Assembly: GCF_040412425.1 (NCBI RefSeq)
Contig: NC_089762.1
Span: forward strand, 18,626,212-18,690,211
Direction: 5' to 3'
From: Macrobrachium rosenbergii
Taxonomy: Eukaryota; Arthropoda; Malacostraca; Decapoda; Palaemonidae
Length of the DNA: 64,000 nucleotides
Position 1 is the first letter of the stretch. Each line of letters opens with the position of its first letter. The position numbers and the translations under genes are program-made. Below the pieces are notes generated by a model. The model made no database searches, was not told where the DNA came from, and saw only the letters and a list, made by a program, of their open reading frames with translations. Positions 1 through 11,899 of the stretch are shown piece by piece.

Positions 1-192
1 CAAGATCACACGTAGATATTCCCGTTTGTGTTTATATAACAACTCTGAAACCCATTATCAACATTCATTGGCAGAATATGATGAAATAATGAACTTAGAG
101 CAACAAATTAAAACAGATCAAGCCCCGTGTTGAAATATGGAATTTATCATATTAAAAGGAATGACACTTGCAAGTAATTTTGATTCCACTTA

Positions 193-306
193 GAATCTGT
201 CACTAAACGTTTGACCCGTGGATATTTGATGATTACCCCACATGGTCCTATCCCTATGTGCACCAAATGTAAAGAAATAATATCAGGTTATACAATTTTT
301 TTGTGA
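193..306 (+). pseudogene. 3' scrap of I-type LINE ORF2
   Basis: One frame is open for about 37 codons up to a TGA at 304-306. It reads like the extreme C-terminus of RNase H-bearing LINE ORF2 proteins: a RLTRGYLM segment (family form RLTHGYL) followed by a CTKC cysteine pair. The same block recurs in this window near 51.0 kb (EYLMTIPHG then CNVC). Only this tail is recognisable, and the upstream 190 bases hold no clear coding sequence. It is a truncated older copy separate from the larger LINE that follows. The family assignment rests on this short motif alone. Confidence 0.5.
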
Positions 307-961
307 AAGTTGAAAATATACTGGACACGGAATGTCAGTTTTTTAGAAATACCCCCTCGACGTGGGACCACCGTCGTGAGGGGCCTCTTGAACCCCTGGA
401 ATTTGTTCCTGGGTTTGAGTCCAAGAGTCCCATATATCATTATATATTACTTTGGGTCCATTTTTGTGGAATTTTCCACTTTTGGTAAAGTTTATTGGAC
501 CTGATAAACAGGAAAAGGTATCATAGCTGGGACTGGGCTTATATACGAAGCTAAATAGTGGGAACTGTGGTAGGATCATCAACTACCCGATAATTTTTGG
601 AACCGAGAGATATCAGAGTGATAGCTCAAGGGTGGAACTATTCTGCAGGGCTAGGCCATGGATTCCAGGGGTGGTCTGGTTCTTGGGATAGGACTCTCGG
701 CATTCTGTCCGGTTTGCCCATAATATGATTACAGTGGGAATGATTATATTGTAATACTTTCAGTCCTAACAAGCAGGTTTGGCTTAAACTTGGCCCATTT
801 ATTGTGTCGTGCCATCCCCTGTGGGGTAGGGTCAGGGACAGGCATTTGGGAGTCGACTCTCACGTGTGCCATTCGTAGAAGAATAAGGTCCATGAAAGGC
901 TGATGATATCTTTTTAAGGTTTTCAGGTTTACTGTCTTTTTTTTTATGATATTCGATCTTT
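307..961. other. Non-coding spacer between two LINE copies
   Basis: No gene is supported. Short open frames overlap on both strands with no recognisable motif. The stretch probably includes the 3' tail of the first LINE and the 5' leader of the next one, but I see no defined boundary, poly-A tract or target duplication. Confidence 0.5.
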
Positions 962-2563
962 ATGAGTAGTAGCAATAAAGAATCGAGTACCCGTGGACCC
1001 TCTGATGATACCATTTTGGCACAGATGATGTCTGCACCCTCACCTGACAACCTGTGTTTGGAAAAGTATAGGAAACCTAGTGTAATCAGACTGGAACCCT
1101 ATGCTCCAGCACGGAGCAAAGGTAAAGGAACCGGAAATGTATGTGAAATAGGACCAGGTATATTTGAAACCTCTTATGATAAATATTTGACTTTTGATCT
1201 GGAAGATTCTAATTGATATATTTAATGTGTACGGAGACATTGTGAAGTGTTGTGGCCAAGGGCTTAAGATATCATCTGAAGGTCGAGGAAAACTGACAGT
1301 AGAATCGGCCTTAGCGAATGAAATGAAAAATTATAAGCATTTTCGCATCTCGGAGGAGTTAAAGCAGACTGCTCAGTACATGCTTTTTGGAGTCACACCA
1401 AAGGAATGATATTTAAACCCCAGATGATGACATACTCAGAAGAGAAGCTTGTAGAAGAATTAAAAGATCAAGGTGTGATTAGAGTTGAAAGAATAAGGAA
1501 GATTAATGGAGCCTTAGTTCCACTTCCAAATTCAATTATGACATTTAATTCGACCCGCTTACCTAATGTAATAAAAGCGCCATGGTTATGCTTTATGGTT
1601 AAGCAGTATATCCCAAGAACGAGATGTTTTTATTGCCAAGAATATGGACATATGTTAGGGTCTTGTAGGCAGAAGCTACAAAGCAAGCCTTTCACATGTG
1701 TTAAATGTAGTGAACCTGAATATGGTGTATGTGATAAAGAAGCAATATGTATACATTTTGGAGAGAATCATCCATCATCTTCACAGAATTGTGATGTGTA
1801 CATTATGGAAAAGGAGTTACAGACATTTAGGATAACTGAGCGTATCACATTTAGAGAGGCAAAAGAGAAAGTATTAAATCAGTATGTTAGATCTAGCATA
1901 TCCTTTTCCAGTATTGCTGCTACCAGAAGAAGGAATATAAATGCTACCAGAGGTGCTTCCCTTGGCAATGTGAAGGGAAGATCAGTGGCGACCTGTATTC
2001 CCGCCTCTTTGGAGGCTGTGCCAGTGGTTTCTGCCGTTCCTGCCTTTTCAAAGGAAGCACCAGAGATTTCTGGCACCCCTGCCTCTTTGGAGGCAGCACC
2101 AGAGGTATCTGGCACTCCTGCCTCTTTGGAGGCAACGCCAGTAATTTCTGGCTCTCTTGCCTCTTCAGAGGCAGTGCCAGTGATTTCTGGCGCTCCTGCC
2201 TCCCAGGAGGCTGACCCAGTTATACCTGGTGTGTTGACTTCTTTGGATGCTGCGCCAGCTATGGCTGGCATTCCTGCCATATTGGAGGCTGTATTATCAT
2301 TATCTGGTGCTTGTGTCACCATGGATCCTGCGCCAGCTTTAACTGGTGCTCCTGACGCTTTGGAGGATGCACCAATTTTGTCTGACCCTCACACCCCTCC
2401 TCAGGCAGCCCCAGCTTTGCCTGGTGTTCCTGAGATTGATATCCTGTTGAAAAGGAAGGCAGCCATAAATAATCCGTCTCCTTCCGGGAAAAAGGAGGAG
2501 CAAGGCAATAAGCTGCAAGCACTTAAAAGATGCTCCAGTTTAATGGCCTCAAAAGCAAAGTAG
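962..2563 (+). pseudogene. I-type LINE ORF1 (Gag-like nucleic-acid-binding protein)
   Basis: ORF1 proteins of I/Jockey-type LINEs coat the element RNA. The reading frame runs from ATG 962 to 1216, shifts frame at about 1200-1409, then returns to the first frame from 1406 to 2563. Two compensating frameshifts therefore separate the N-terminal third from a 385-residue open part. The segment before the zinc fingers (EELKDQGVIRVERI, TRLPNVIKAPW, VKQYIPRTRC) resembles the RNA-recognition-like region of this family. Zinc knuckles follow at about 1625-1800: CX2CX4HX4C (CFYC...GHMLGSC), then a CVKC...CIHF...NCDVY set. After them comes an Ala/Pro/Ser-rich array of 13-residue repeats and a lysine-rich end. 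ORF2 begins about 15 bases after the stop. Without the two frameshifts the product would be about 530 residues, a normal size for the family. Confidence 0.85.
1996..2430 (+). repeat. 39-bp tandem repeat array inside LINE ORF1
   Basis: About eleven degenerate units of 39 bp encode a 13-residue motif of the form PASLEAAPEVSGT. Units diverge in substitutions while the 39-bp phase is largely kept, so the frame stays open. The complementary strand is also open over much of this stretch (1879-2322), a by-product of the periodic codons and not a second gene. Confidence 0.85.
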
Positions 2564-2575
2564 AGTTCAGTCATT

Positions 2576-5500
2576 TTCTCCAGTGGAACTGTCTGGGATT
2601 AAGAGCTAAATGGGAAGAACTTAGGCTGCTCATATGAGAAGTGTCTCCTGTATACCTTTGCAGACTGTGATTGGTAATACGTGTTTCAGCCCACGAGAGT
2701 ATACGGCCTATCGTTCCACTTACAACATAATTATAGGAAGCCATGAGGGTGTAGTTTTATATGTTCATAATAACACCCCACAAAATCCTAGTAGTATATA
2801 CAGTCTACACTGTGGGTGATAGGTGTGCAGATCCATTTGCAAAGAACATATACAGTATGTTCTCTATCTGCCACCTAGTGAAGTCTTCCTAACTGATGAA
2901 TTTAAATCCCTCATTCAACAGCTACCACGTCCCTTTGTTATTCTGGGAGATAGGAACAGTAGAAACCCCTCTTTGGGGTTACATTATTACCAATCAAAGA
3001 AAAAATTGCTTGTGTTCCAACATAGAAAGTGAAAATGTGGGAATTCTGAACACGGGGAAGTCTACAAATTTTCATGTTCAAACAGGCACATTATCAGCTA
3101 TTGATTTATCTGTATGCAGTGATGGCTGCCTCATTGATTTTAATGGGAGAGTAATAAATAGTAATGAATGCACTTTCAAATCCTCTACCTTCGAGGCTAC
3201 CTAAATGGAACATTGGTAAATCTGATTGGGCGAACACACCTCAATAGATGACTCGGCTGATGACTTTAACTGTGTGGATGATGCTCTTGACTTTTTGAAT
3301 ACAGTTATATTCTCAGCTGGTCTATACCCAGGACGTCGGGGATATTTATCCGCTGACCATTTCCCTGGAAACTCAGAACTATAAGGTCAGCTTTCACCAT
3401 ATATTCAGACGAAAATGTGAGTAATACCACGTTGAATTTCGAAAAGCAAGGGCTCATTTCTGCACGGAAATTAAAAAGGCACGAAAGGAATCTTGGACTA
3501 TTTTTATATTTTCACTAAATTCAAAAACACCCAAGACTTTAGTCTGGAAGAATTAGAAAAATAGCAGGCAAATTTACTCGTCAACCTCCAGTTATCAAGA
3601 TCAATGGTTGCGAAGTAGCAGATCCCCAGTTAGTGGCAAATGAGATTGCTAATCATTTTGCAAATGTTGCAGAGAAAAATGATGACAGATCCTATTCAGC
3701 TCTCAAAGAAGGCTAATGGAACAGGTAGCAATAGATGTTGATACATCATGGAATGAACAATACGGTGTACCTTTTACTATGAGGGAGTTTGAATCAGCCT
3801 TAAGTAAATGTAATGAATCAGCTCCTGGACTGGAAGATATAACATATTCAATATTGAGCATACCCCCGAAAATACCAAACCTTTCATATTAAGCTCTATT
3901 AACTGAATTTTCCAAGAGCATATCCTCTCCAAGCTTTGGGAGATGTTTAATTACTACCATTCATGAAACCAGGGAAAGACCCATTAAAGACAGAGAATTG
4001 TCGTCCTATTGCAATGACATCAAGTCTGTGTAAGATAATGGAAAAAATGGTGAACACGTTTGATGTGGTACTTAGAACGTGGTAAATATCTTTTGCCCGC
4101 TCAGCGTGGTGTCTAACTATGCACTTCACAACTGATGTGTTGGTTCAAATGGAATCTTTAATATGTGAAGCTTTTGCTAATAAGCAGCATTACGTCACTG
4201 TTTCATTGATCTTGAGAAGGCTTACGATACAATGGAATTCTGAGGGTTCTTTATGAATGTAACTTCAGAGGCAATTTACCTCATCTTGTCAAGGCATTTT
4301 TAAAAAATAGGTTATTTCAGGTTCAGGTTTGAGCAACAATGTTAGATGTATTCCACCAAGGAGGAGTGCCACAGAGAAGTGTTTTAAGTATAACCTTGTT
4401 CGCCTTAGCAGTGATTGGGGTATCCAAAATAATTCCCCCAGATGTAGCTTATACTCTTTTCGACGACGACCTTCCGTTATGTTTTGCAGCAACGAGGACG
4501 CCAATGGCTGAACGCCGCCTTCAGCTCTGCATTGATAACATAAGTAACGTGGGCTGACGTGAATGGATTTAGGTTTTCAGCTAGTAAAACGGTAACCATG
4601 CACTTTTGCCTTATGAGAGGATTCCGTCCTGGTCCAGATCTGTTCATACGTGGGAAGAAAATTCGCTTCTTGGTGAAACAAGGTTTCTTGGATTGATTTT
4701 TGATAGCATGCTGGCATGGATTCCACATCTGAAATATATTAAGACAAAATACTTGAAAGCAACGAATGTGCTGAAAGTTCTGTCTCACACTTCGTGGGGT
4801 GCAGACCGAACTCAGATGTTGAGACTGTACAAAGCCTTGATTTTTTTCAAAATTAACTTATGGGTGTGAAGTGTACACTTTAGCAAAGCCTAATAGCCTT
4901 AAAATGCTCAATTCAATTCATCATGGAGGAGTAAGATTGTGTACAGGAGCATTTAAATCATCTCCCACCGAGAGCATGCTGTGAGATGCCTCTGTATCTT
5001 CATTATTTTCTTAGAGTAAAATTTTTACCCATGCGATTAAACATGCCAAGGATGGAGATTTTACCAGCAAAGTATTCCAGAGGTAAAATTTTGAACATGT
5101 TTTCATTTTACCGAGGCAGAAATGTCCTATTAGACGATGCAGTCAATATTTTTAGATCATTCCTTGCAACATGATGACTCCGTTGCAGTTTTCACCGATG
5201 GCTCAAAGTCAGATGCTGGCGTTGGCTTTGGAGTGGCCTTCCCAGATAAAGAAAGGGGTGGAAGATTATCATCTGTTGCACTTATGTTTACAGCAGAACT
5301 GCATGCAATTTTAAAGGCCTTAAAGGCAATTTTAACTCAGAATGGAATAGTTTTACTCTATATTGTGATTCGAGAAGTGTTCTTCAGTCGTTGGAATCTT
5401 TTAATTCTTTAAACCCTCTGATTTTAAAGATACTGGAATGGCTTCTTTTAGTGAAGGGATAAAAAAATAAAATTTTGCTGGGTGCCTTCCCTTGTTGGGG

Positions 5501-5890
5501 TGATTGGGAACGAGGAAGCTGATCGCCTTGCTAAGTCAGCAGTCACCTCCCCAGAACCCAGAAGATGCCTACTGCTATATCGGGATGCATAGCCTATCCT
5601 CTAGTAGATCAGATAATTAAAAAGTTTTGACAATCCCTTTGGGAAAATATTTTAAATAAAAAAAATGCTCAGTATTTCGTCATCAGTGTCTCCTTTGGCG
5701 TATTCTTATATGCCAAGGAGGCAAGAAACGATGTTGTGCAGGCTTAAGGATTGTACATACAAGGCTCTGGCGCGTGTTCTTGAAGTCCGGCGAAAATCTT
5801 TCATTCTGCGAAGATTGTATTGTGCCCTTGACTGTGAGACATCTGCTGATCGAATGTCCCATTCTTGGGAATCTAAGGCATAGGTTCCTG
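2576..5890 (+). pseudogene. I-type LINE ORF2: endonuclease, reverse transcriptase, RNase H
   Basis: ORF2 makes the DNA nick and copies element RNA at the target. An endonuclease start is visible at 2581 (QWNCLGLRAKWEEL) and is followed by a stop. Further endonuclease pieces lie at 2650-3200 (YLPPSE, VILGDRNS, LSAIDLSVCSDG). Reverse transcriptase pieces run from about 3720 to 4870: SAPGLEDITYSIL, KPGKDPLKTENCRPIAMTS across frames, then GVPQRSVLS and a degraded catalytic box (LFDDDLPL at about 4460). An RNase H domain at about 5150-5580 keeps FTDGSKS, TAELHAI, LYCDSRSVL (in a shifted frame) and GNEEADRLAK. The expected histidine before GNEEAD is leucine (VPSLVGV). The C-terminal HLLIECPILGN tail ends near 5880. 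Many stops and frameshifts make it inactive. RNase H plus the ORF1 knuckles place it in the I group. Confidence 0.85.
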
Positions 5891-6896
5891 TCATAGGGAC
5901 GTGACAGAGGAGGACATTTTATCCCAGCTACAATTCTCGGTGAGGATTTAATATTGAGCAGTTTTATATCTTTGTGAGAATGGCTGGCATTCTCAACAAA
6001 TTTTAAACCTTATACACACTCAGTATGCATATATAGTATATATGAATTTACAGATATTAAATATACATTTACATATTTAGATATTTCCGATGTGAAACCC
6101 TTTTGAATTTATCTTTCCTAGTTTCCTATTAAATTTTAATACTGCTTCAATAACCTAAGTGTTGTCACGACAGTTTTAGTAGTCATATACCAATCATTTT
6201 GAGAAATAAAAAAATTTTGTCAATCATCATCACGTTCAGCAAATCCAATTATGAAGTTTTTATAAAGCTGTAAATTAACCAATTCTGAACTTTACTAATA
6301 CAGATATTCCGAGACAATCCTCTGGGCCATCCTTGTGAGAGCTTAATAAAATATTAGCTCAGTGGTTTGGCTGAACTACCTAATAGTGATATGACAAAGA
6401 ATGGCCACGTAGATGATGAAGCAGACATCTACATTAATATTCAGTTTTTGCAGAAACTATTATCTAGTTTCTTTCCCTCTGACATTGAGAGCAGTAGTCT
6501 TGGTAGAGCTAAAGGATTATAGCGTGTTTTTAACAATATACCAAAATTACAAACAAGAAAAGGGTTTTCAATTTATCCTCATCTTTGAGGAAGTTTAATT
6601 GCTCTTCATAGTCTCCATTATCAACAATAATGATTAAGTTAAATGTAGATTTATGAAAATTACTTCAGATATATCATAATTTGAGCAAAAATAGTGTTGA
6701 TTTTGCACTGTATAATTTAGAATAATAAGTTAATTCCAGTTTTCAAGCAATGTTTTCCCTAGCACACCCGTTTTACTTTTAAGGTTTTCTTTCGCTGTTA
6801 CGCCTACATCCTAAGGTGCTGGAATTGTCTTTAGAGTACAAGTGAATGATTTTACCAAATGATTTCGCATAAACATTCATCCCATTTCCTCGCCTT

Positions 6897-6927
6897 AGAG
6901 AGAGAGAGAGAGAGAGGGGGGGGGGGG
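6897..6927. repeat. (GA)n followed by a poly-G run
   Basis: About ten GA dinucleotides run directly into eleven G residues. This is a simple-sequence tract with no coding role. Confidence 0.95.
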
Positions 6928-8040
6928 TTTAGGAATAAATAAGAGAGAGTTTAGGAACAAATTTTATTTACATAAAGTTTAGAACAAATTTTATTTACAT
7001 AACGTAATAGGTAACAGTCGACTAAAGATCCATGTTAAAATTATCATCAGGTTAACAGGAATAAACAATTTAGTAAAATTAATTTATAGTTAACATTAAT
7101 GTTTTTGAGACTAGAATTTGGGAAAAAAAAACTAGTAAATATTCATGCAACTAACATTTCCACTCATTTTAAATCCATGCATACGATCGAAAATACAATA
7201 CATCAGTTATAATGTCTGCCTTCGTTTCATGAAACTATGATTATTGCAAATAAACTTCAGTTTCATTAATATGAAATGAAGAGCTCCAGTAAAGATTATG
7301 CGCATTCATTTTCAATCTGAATTTTATATCTGGAACCAGATAAAAAGCTCTGTGGATAAATTTACGTTACCACAGGGAAAATACAGGAAACATTATTTCA
7401 TAAACGGACAAATTATCCTGAAAAACTTAAAATTGCTAAATAAAAATTGAGTGATACTTGAATGATACAGTGGCTGTTGAACCTCGATGGACTAAAGTTG
7501 CTTTCCATAGTTTCCCTGAATTTAAATACAATAAAATACAAAATCTATATACAGACCTTTTATCAATTCTATTCCCGTTGAAGTAAATGGTTCTTCTAAG
7601 GAATTTCCGGGCCCAGCAATTATCATCAGTGGTCAGGTTGATTTTTTTTCCATAGTTTCCCTGAATTTAAATACAATTTTATTTTCAATTCTATTGGATT
7701 ATGGTTTATAGTTCATCTTGATTTTTGCACTACTTCTTTTATTTTCGGATTATGGTTTATAGTTCTCTTGATTAACTACCTCATCGAAGTCTTTGTTCTA
7801 TAAAGAGGACTTTGAAGTTTCTTTTTGCATATCTTCAGGTTTTTTTAGTTAATGGGAAAATCACTGAATAGTTTGGGTGACGTGTGCTCAGAAGTCCATT
7901 TTCCATTAACTCATTTTGTCTCAAAAACTACATTAAGTAAGTACCTTTAGGAGATATCCAATATATCTGGCTCTTATGTAAGTGACAGTCTTTTCAATTC
8001 GTTTATTCTGAATTGTATTTAAAGTCATATAACTTACGAA

Positions 8041-8096
8041 GGTTTTCTCAACAGTGATATGTCAGTTAGGTTTTCTCAACAGTGATATGTCAGTTA
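8041..8096. repeat. 28-bp tandem duplication
   Basis: Two exact copies of a unit starting GGTTTTCTCAACAGTGATAT are adjacent. Confidence 0.95.
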
Positions 8097-8268
8097 GTGT
8101 AGCACAATGACTTATTTTTCTCAATATTTTTTGTTTACCATTACCATTGATTGAAAATTCAAAGAATTGCCCTTTAATATATTCGCATGACTACCCTTTA
8201 ATAATTTAAAGTTTTATTTTTTACTCATGTATATTTTTGATAAGTAACATGTTTTTATTTTGTTACAG

Positions 8269-8401
8269 AATGTGATTCACAATGGTCAGCGAAAGGCTCG
8301 ATTCCAATCAACAATGTCTGCCCTCGGCGATGGGAACAAGGAGTTAGGAAAACAATCTGTCCTCTGATGACGGAGATGGAGGCCTGAAGATCAAAACGTT
8401 T
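8269..8401 (+). other. Possible exon fragment interrupted by the Gypsy element
   Basis: A good acceptor-like sequence (TTTATTTTGTTACAG) precedes a stretch of more balanced composition. The frame that starts at an ATG near 8281 reads MVSERLDSNQQ, with one TAG about 20 codons later. It continues across the Gypsy insertion site (GTTT) and resumes at 13,192 with TDHPLYNFPKEM before a TGA. I do not recognise the protein. It could be a host pseudo-exon or chance. The argument for coding is only the acceptor plus frame continuity on both sides of the insertion. Confidence 0.2.
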
Positions 8402-8822
8402 GTAAGGTGTCAAAGAAACGAGCAGGTAAAAGTTACTGCTGCTTTATTACAGATCCAGGCAGCTTATATTGCGGCCGACTGACGCCGGGCCGCGGGAGAC
8501 AATGGAATTGACTGTGACCTGAGGTCGAAACAATAAACAATAATATGCAGTGAACGAGTACAAAGTACAATACAAAACATACAGAGCTACAATATGGATA
8601 CAGTCTTGATGCCTGTGAATGAAGAAACATGTGATACACAATGTGTGACATTTGTATAAATACCATAAAGTAAAATGATTAAAATGCGTGACCTGGCACG
8701 TTTTAGGCGTGACTAATTGAGCTTGAAGAAAATGGGAAGTCACCAAAGAAAACAAGCTCAGCGGAGACTTAATTAATGGCGCCGCCGAAAACACTATCCT
8801 GGCGCCGATGTGGTGACTTTAC
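8402..8822 (-). repeat. 3' LTR of the CsRn1-type Gypsy element
   Basis: This 421-bp repeat matches 12,768-13,187. By eye the two differ by three substitutions and three small indels of 1, 1 and 3 bp. On the minus strand it begins GTAAAGTCACC and ends ACACCTTAC. It adjoins target duplication GTTT at 8398-8401. The internal sequence starts directly at 8823. Confidence 0.95.
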
Positions 8823-9288
8823 AAATACTCCCAAGACGAGGGACGCGTCTGACTAATCCCCCTGTATCTGCTGGGGCGCTGAAAGGGTGCCGGCTCCTTG
8901 AAGATAACGGAGGGGCCTCCCGCCTGTGAGGCTGCTGGTTGGGCGGTCCCTTCCTGGGGCGGCGCGCCCTGCGGTGAGGCGTGCTGGAGTGCGGTTGGGT
9001 GCTGCGTCGCTGCGGGACTCCGACAGGAAGGCGGGCTTTGCCGTTCTATGGAAACCCAGTCGTCCTTGCGCAGTGCCAGCTGGAACGCCTTGCTGTTTCG
9101 TTCCAGCACGCGGAAGGTCCCCTGTAGGGCTTAGTTAGTGGTGGACGGACGGCGTCGACTCTGACGAAGACGTGGGTGGCGGATGACAGCTGTGGCGGCA
9201 TGAAGGTGGTTGCTTTGTGGATGTATGGCGCCTGCAAGGCGAACTTGCCGGCCACGTCGCGGAGCCTCTGCAGTGATGGGAGTGGCGT

Positions 9289-9990
9289 TCATCCGTCACG
9301 AGCTCTCCGGCACCACGAGGGTTCCCCATAGGTTTGTTCAGCTGCGGATGGGGTGCCGTCGGCTCTGGGGCGGTCCTCAACCGAGGAGGACCCGGCAGCT
9401 GATGTTTCCAGTCCTCGGCGGTGCAGCGGGCCATGAGGGGATGACTTTAGGGACCTGTGGAACCGTTCGACCAGGCCGTTGGCCGCTGGGTTGTACGCTG
9501 TGGTGGTGTGGTGCGTGGTTCCCAGCAGTTGAGCCAGGGCAGACCACAACTCGGAGAGAAGCGGGGCCTGTCGGTTGTGATGGTCCGGGACGCCGGGCGG
9601 CTAACCCAACTGGAGAGCAGGGCCTCGGCGCACGCGCTGGCGGTGGCTTCTTGCATGGGTGTGGCTTCGGGCCACCTCGTCGAACGGTCTACCACCGTCA
9701 GGAGGTATCTGGATCTGCCTGATGGAAGGGCCCGACGACGTCGATGTGGATGTGGCGAAGCGGCGCCCTGGCTGTGGGAACTCGCCTACCCCGACTGCGT
9801 GTGACGACCCACCTTACAGGTCTGGCACTGCAGGCACTGTTTTGCCCAGGCCGTGGCGTCCTTTTGCACCCGTGCCAGACGAACTTTTTGAAAGCAGTTT
9901 GGCGTGGTCCTGCGGAGGTGCGAAGGCCGTGAATTATGTCGAATACCTGGCGGCGTGAGGCTGGAACCAAGGGTGGGGCTGACCTGTGCT
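9289..9990 (-). pseudogene. Gypsy integrase domain
   Basis: Integrase inserts the cDNA into chromosomes. Minus-strand segments in two or three frames give the catalytic core: HIDVVGPFHQ with the first Asp, VDRSTRWPEA, TTDR with the second Asp, and YNPAANGLVERFHRSLK with the Glu. The upstream zinc-binding region (9698-9970) is visible as FKKFVWHGCK and CSARPVRW in shifted frames. Frameshifts near 9560-9700 break the domain, but the DDE residues themselves are kept. Nothing recognisable follows up to the LTR apart from a degraded C-terminal region. Confidence 0.85.
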
Positions 9991-10134
9991 GATGTCACAG
10001 AGCAGGCTGGGGCCTCCGGGCGAGGTCACGTCCGCCACTTGAGGATGTGATGGCGGTGCGGTATGCTGGGGTTTCTGGGTCAGCGGCCTGTTCTCTGGCA
10101 AGGTCCTGGTAATCTACACCAAGCTGCACTGCGT

Positions 10135-10471
10135 TCAACTCGACTCTGGAGAGGGCGTCTGCTCGGATTTTCTTGCCGGGAGGTACCTGACGGAACAGGT
10201 AAATTCGGCTATGGCTGAGAGGTGGCGCTGCTGTCTGGAAGACCATGCGTCCCCTGCTTCGTGAAGGCGTGAACCAGTGGCTGGTGGTCTGTGAAGATTG
10301 TGAAGGCGTCCCTCCAGGAGGAACTTGAAGTGCCGAACTGCGCGGTACATCGCGCAGAGTTCCCTGTCGAAGGTGCTGTAGCGGGTCTCTGGGACTGAAC
10401 TTCTTGCTGAAGAAGGCGATGGGCTGGGGGCGCCGTTGATGATTTGCTCCAGAGCAGCACCGCAGGCGGCG
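10135..10471 (-). pseudogene. Gypsy RNase H domain
   Basis: RNase H degrades the RNA strand during cDNA synthesis. The minus strand shows FTIFTDHQPLVHAFTKQG (the DHKPL block of Gypsy RNase H) and, in neighbouring frames, IAEFTCSVRYLPARKS. The order after the reverse transcriptase and before the integrase is normal. At least one frameshift separates the two blocks. Confidence 0.8.
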
Positions 10472-11360
10472 TTACTGGCGTCTGTCGTCAGCTGGAGGGG
10501 CCTTGGGATCCTGGTGTGCCAAGGCGGTTGCCTTGAAGGCGGCCTTCGTCAAGGAAAAGGCCTGCTGCTGGCTGGGTCCCCAAGACAGGGACTTCGGTTG
10601 GCCTTTTAGGACTGCCGTCAGGGGGGCCGTGGTGTGCGCGATCCCGGGGATGAACCGCCTGTAGAAGTTTACCATCCCAAGGAACTCCTGGACGGCCTTG
10701 ATGGAGGTGGGTGTCGGGAACTTGGCTACGGCTGCTACTTTCGATGTAAGAGGGCGGACGCCTGTCGGAGACACCTCGTGACCCAGGAATTCTGCTTTCT
10801 GGACGCCGAAGGTACACTTGTCGAAACGGACGACGAGGCCGTTCTCTTGGAGGCGCTGGAGGACTGCTTTGATGTGTCTCTGGTGTTCGCTGTGAGACCT
10901 GGAAAATATGAGAATGTCGTCGACGTAGCAGACGCAGAATTTTAGGTCCCCAGGATGCTGTCCATGAGCAGCTGGAAGGTGGCCCGGCGTTCCTCAGCCC
11001 GAAGGTGGAGAAGGCGAACACATAGGACCCGGCGCGTGATGATGGCTGTCTTTGGTATGTCCTCTGGCGCAACAGGTACCTGGAAATAAGATTTAAGAAA
11101 GGTCCAATTTAGTGAATATTTTGGCCCCGTGAAAGGAGGCCGTGAGGTCTTGCATGTTGGGTGAGAGGGTAGTGGTCGGGCTCTGTTGCAATGTTGAGCC
11201 GCCTGTAGTCGCCGCCGCAGGGTCTCCAGGAGCCGTCCGGTTTCTGCACCATGTGGAGGGGGAGGCCCATGGACTGGAGGCTTTCCTGCAGATGCCCATC
11301 TGTTCCATCTCCCGAATGCTTTTTTTCGCCTCCCTGAAGGCGCTGAGGGGCCTGCGAAAC
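10472..11360 (-). pseudogene. Gypsy reverse transcriptase domain
   Basis: The minus strand encodes a Gypsy polymerase core in several frames. SYFQVPVAPEDIPKTAIIT (fingers/palm) is near 11,080 and TFGLRNAG near 11,000. CYVDDILIFS carries the catalytic YVDD at 10,916-10,927. The connection GVRPLTSKVAAVAKF, VQEFLGMVNFYRRFIPG and LSWGPSQQQAF lies at 10,500-10,770. The catalytic aspartates are intact, while multiple frameshifts prevent a single product. Upstream, GAKIFTKLDLS at 11,093-11,130 carries the first catalytic Asp. Confidence 0.9.
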
Positions 11361-11479
11361 TTCGCATGTGTCGGGGCCCTTTAGTCACTATATGGTGGTA
11401 AATGCCGCGCTTGGCTGGGGCCCCGGGGACTTGGCGAAGCTCAGGCTTAAATATCTCAGGAACTCCGACAGTAGGTGTG

Positions 11480-11860
11480 CATACTGGTGGGGGCGACGGC
11501 ACTGATGGTGGGTCTGGGTCCGCCGTTAATGGGAGAGACCGGCAGGAGTCGGTATCGAGGAGGCACTGCGCCCCACGTCGACTAGCAGGCCAAAGTGCGC
11601 CAGAAAATCGGCCCCCAGGAGTGGGGTTCCTACGTCCGCGGCGATGAAGTCCCAGGAGTAACTCTGGCCAAGGATGGAGATCGACAGGAGCCTGGTGCCG
11701 TAGGAGAGATGGGGTTCCGTTGGCGGCCGTCAGGAAGCGGCCGGGTCTGGTGTCTGGTTGCGGTCCTCTGGATGCTGGGAAGACCGATTTAAAGGCCCCT
11801 GTGTCGACCAGCATCATTCTGCCGGAGACGAGTGTCGCAGACGTAAAACCTACTGTTTTT
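11480..11860 (-). pseudogene. Gypsy aspartic protease
   Basis: In the minus-strand frame that starts at 12,006, residues 66-77 read LVDTGAFKSVFP. The DTGA active site is encoded near 11,797-11,805. This is the retropepsin motif, placed between the Gag zinc motif and the reverse transcriptase as expected. The frame changes downstream near 11,600. Confidence 0.75.
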
Positions 11861-11899
11861 GAGGCCCTGGGTTCTTCGGCTGCCATGGCGGCCTGTCCT

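Larger units (their letters stand above)
5891..8268. other. AT-rich non-coding region
   Basis: No gene is supported. The first few hundred bases are probably the LINE 3' untranslated tail. Small local duplications are visible: a block containing TTTCCATAGTTTCCCTGAAT occurs near 7503 and 7647, TTTTATTTACATAA recurs near 6960 and 6990, and a 28-bp unit is duplicated at 8041-8096. A possible 3' splice site (pyrimidine-rich, ending TTACAG) lies at 8263-8268. Confidence 0.6.

Noticed and set aside
1879..2322. 147-codon minus-strand frame with Ala/Glu-rich repeats
   Set aside because: It is the complement of the 39-bp repeat array in LINE ORF1; the plus strand carries the zinc knuckles and family motifs.
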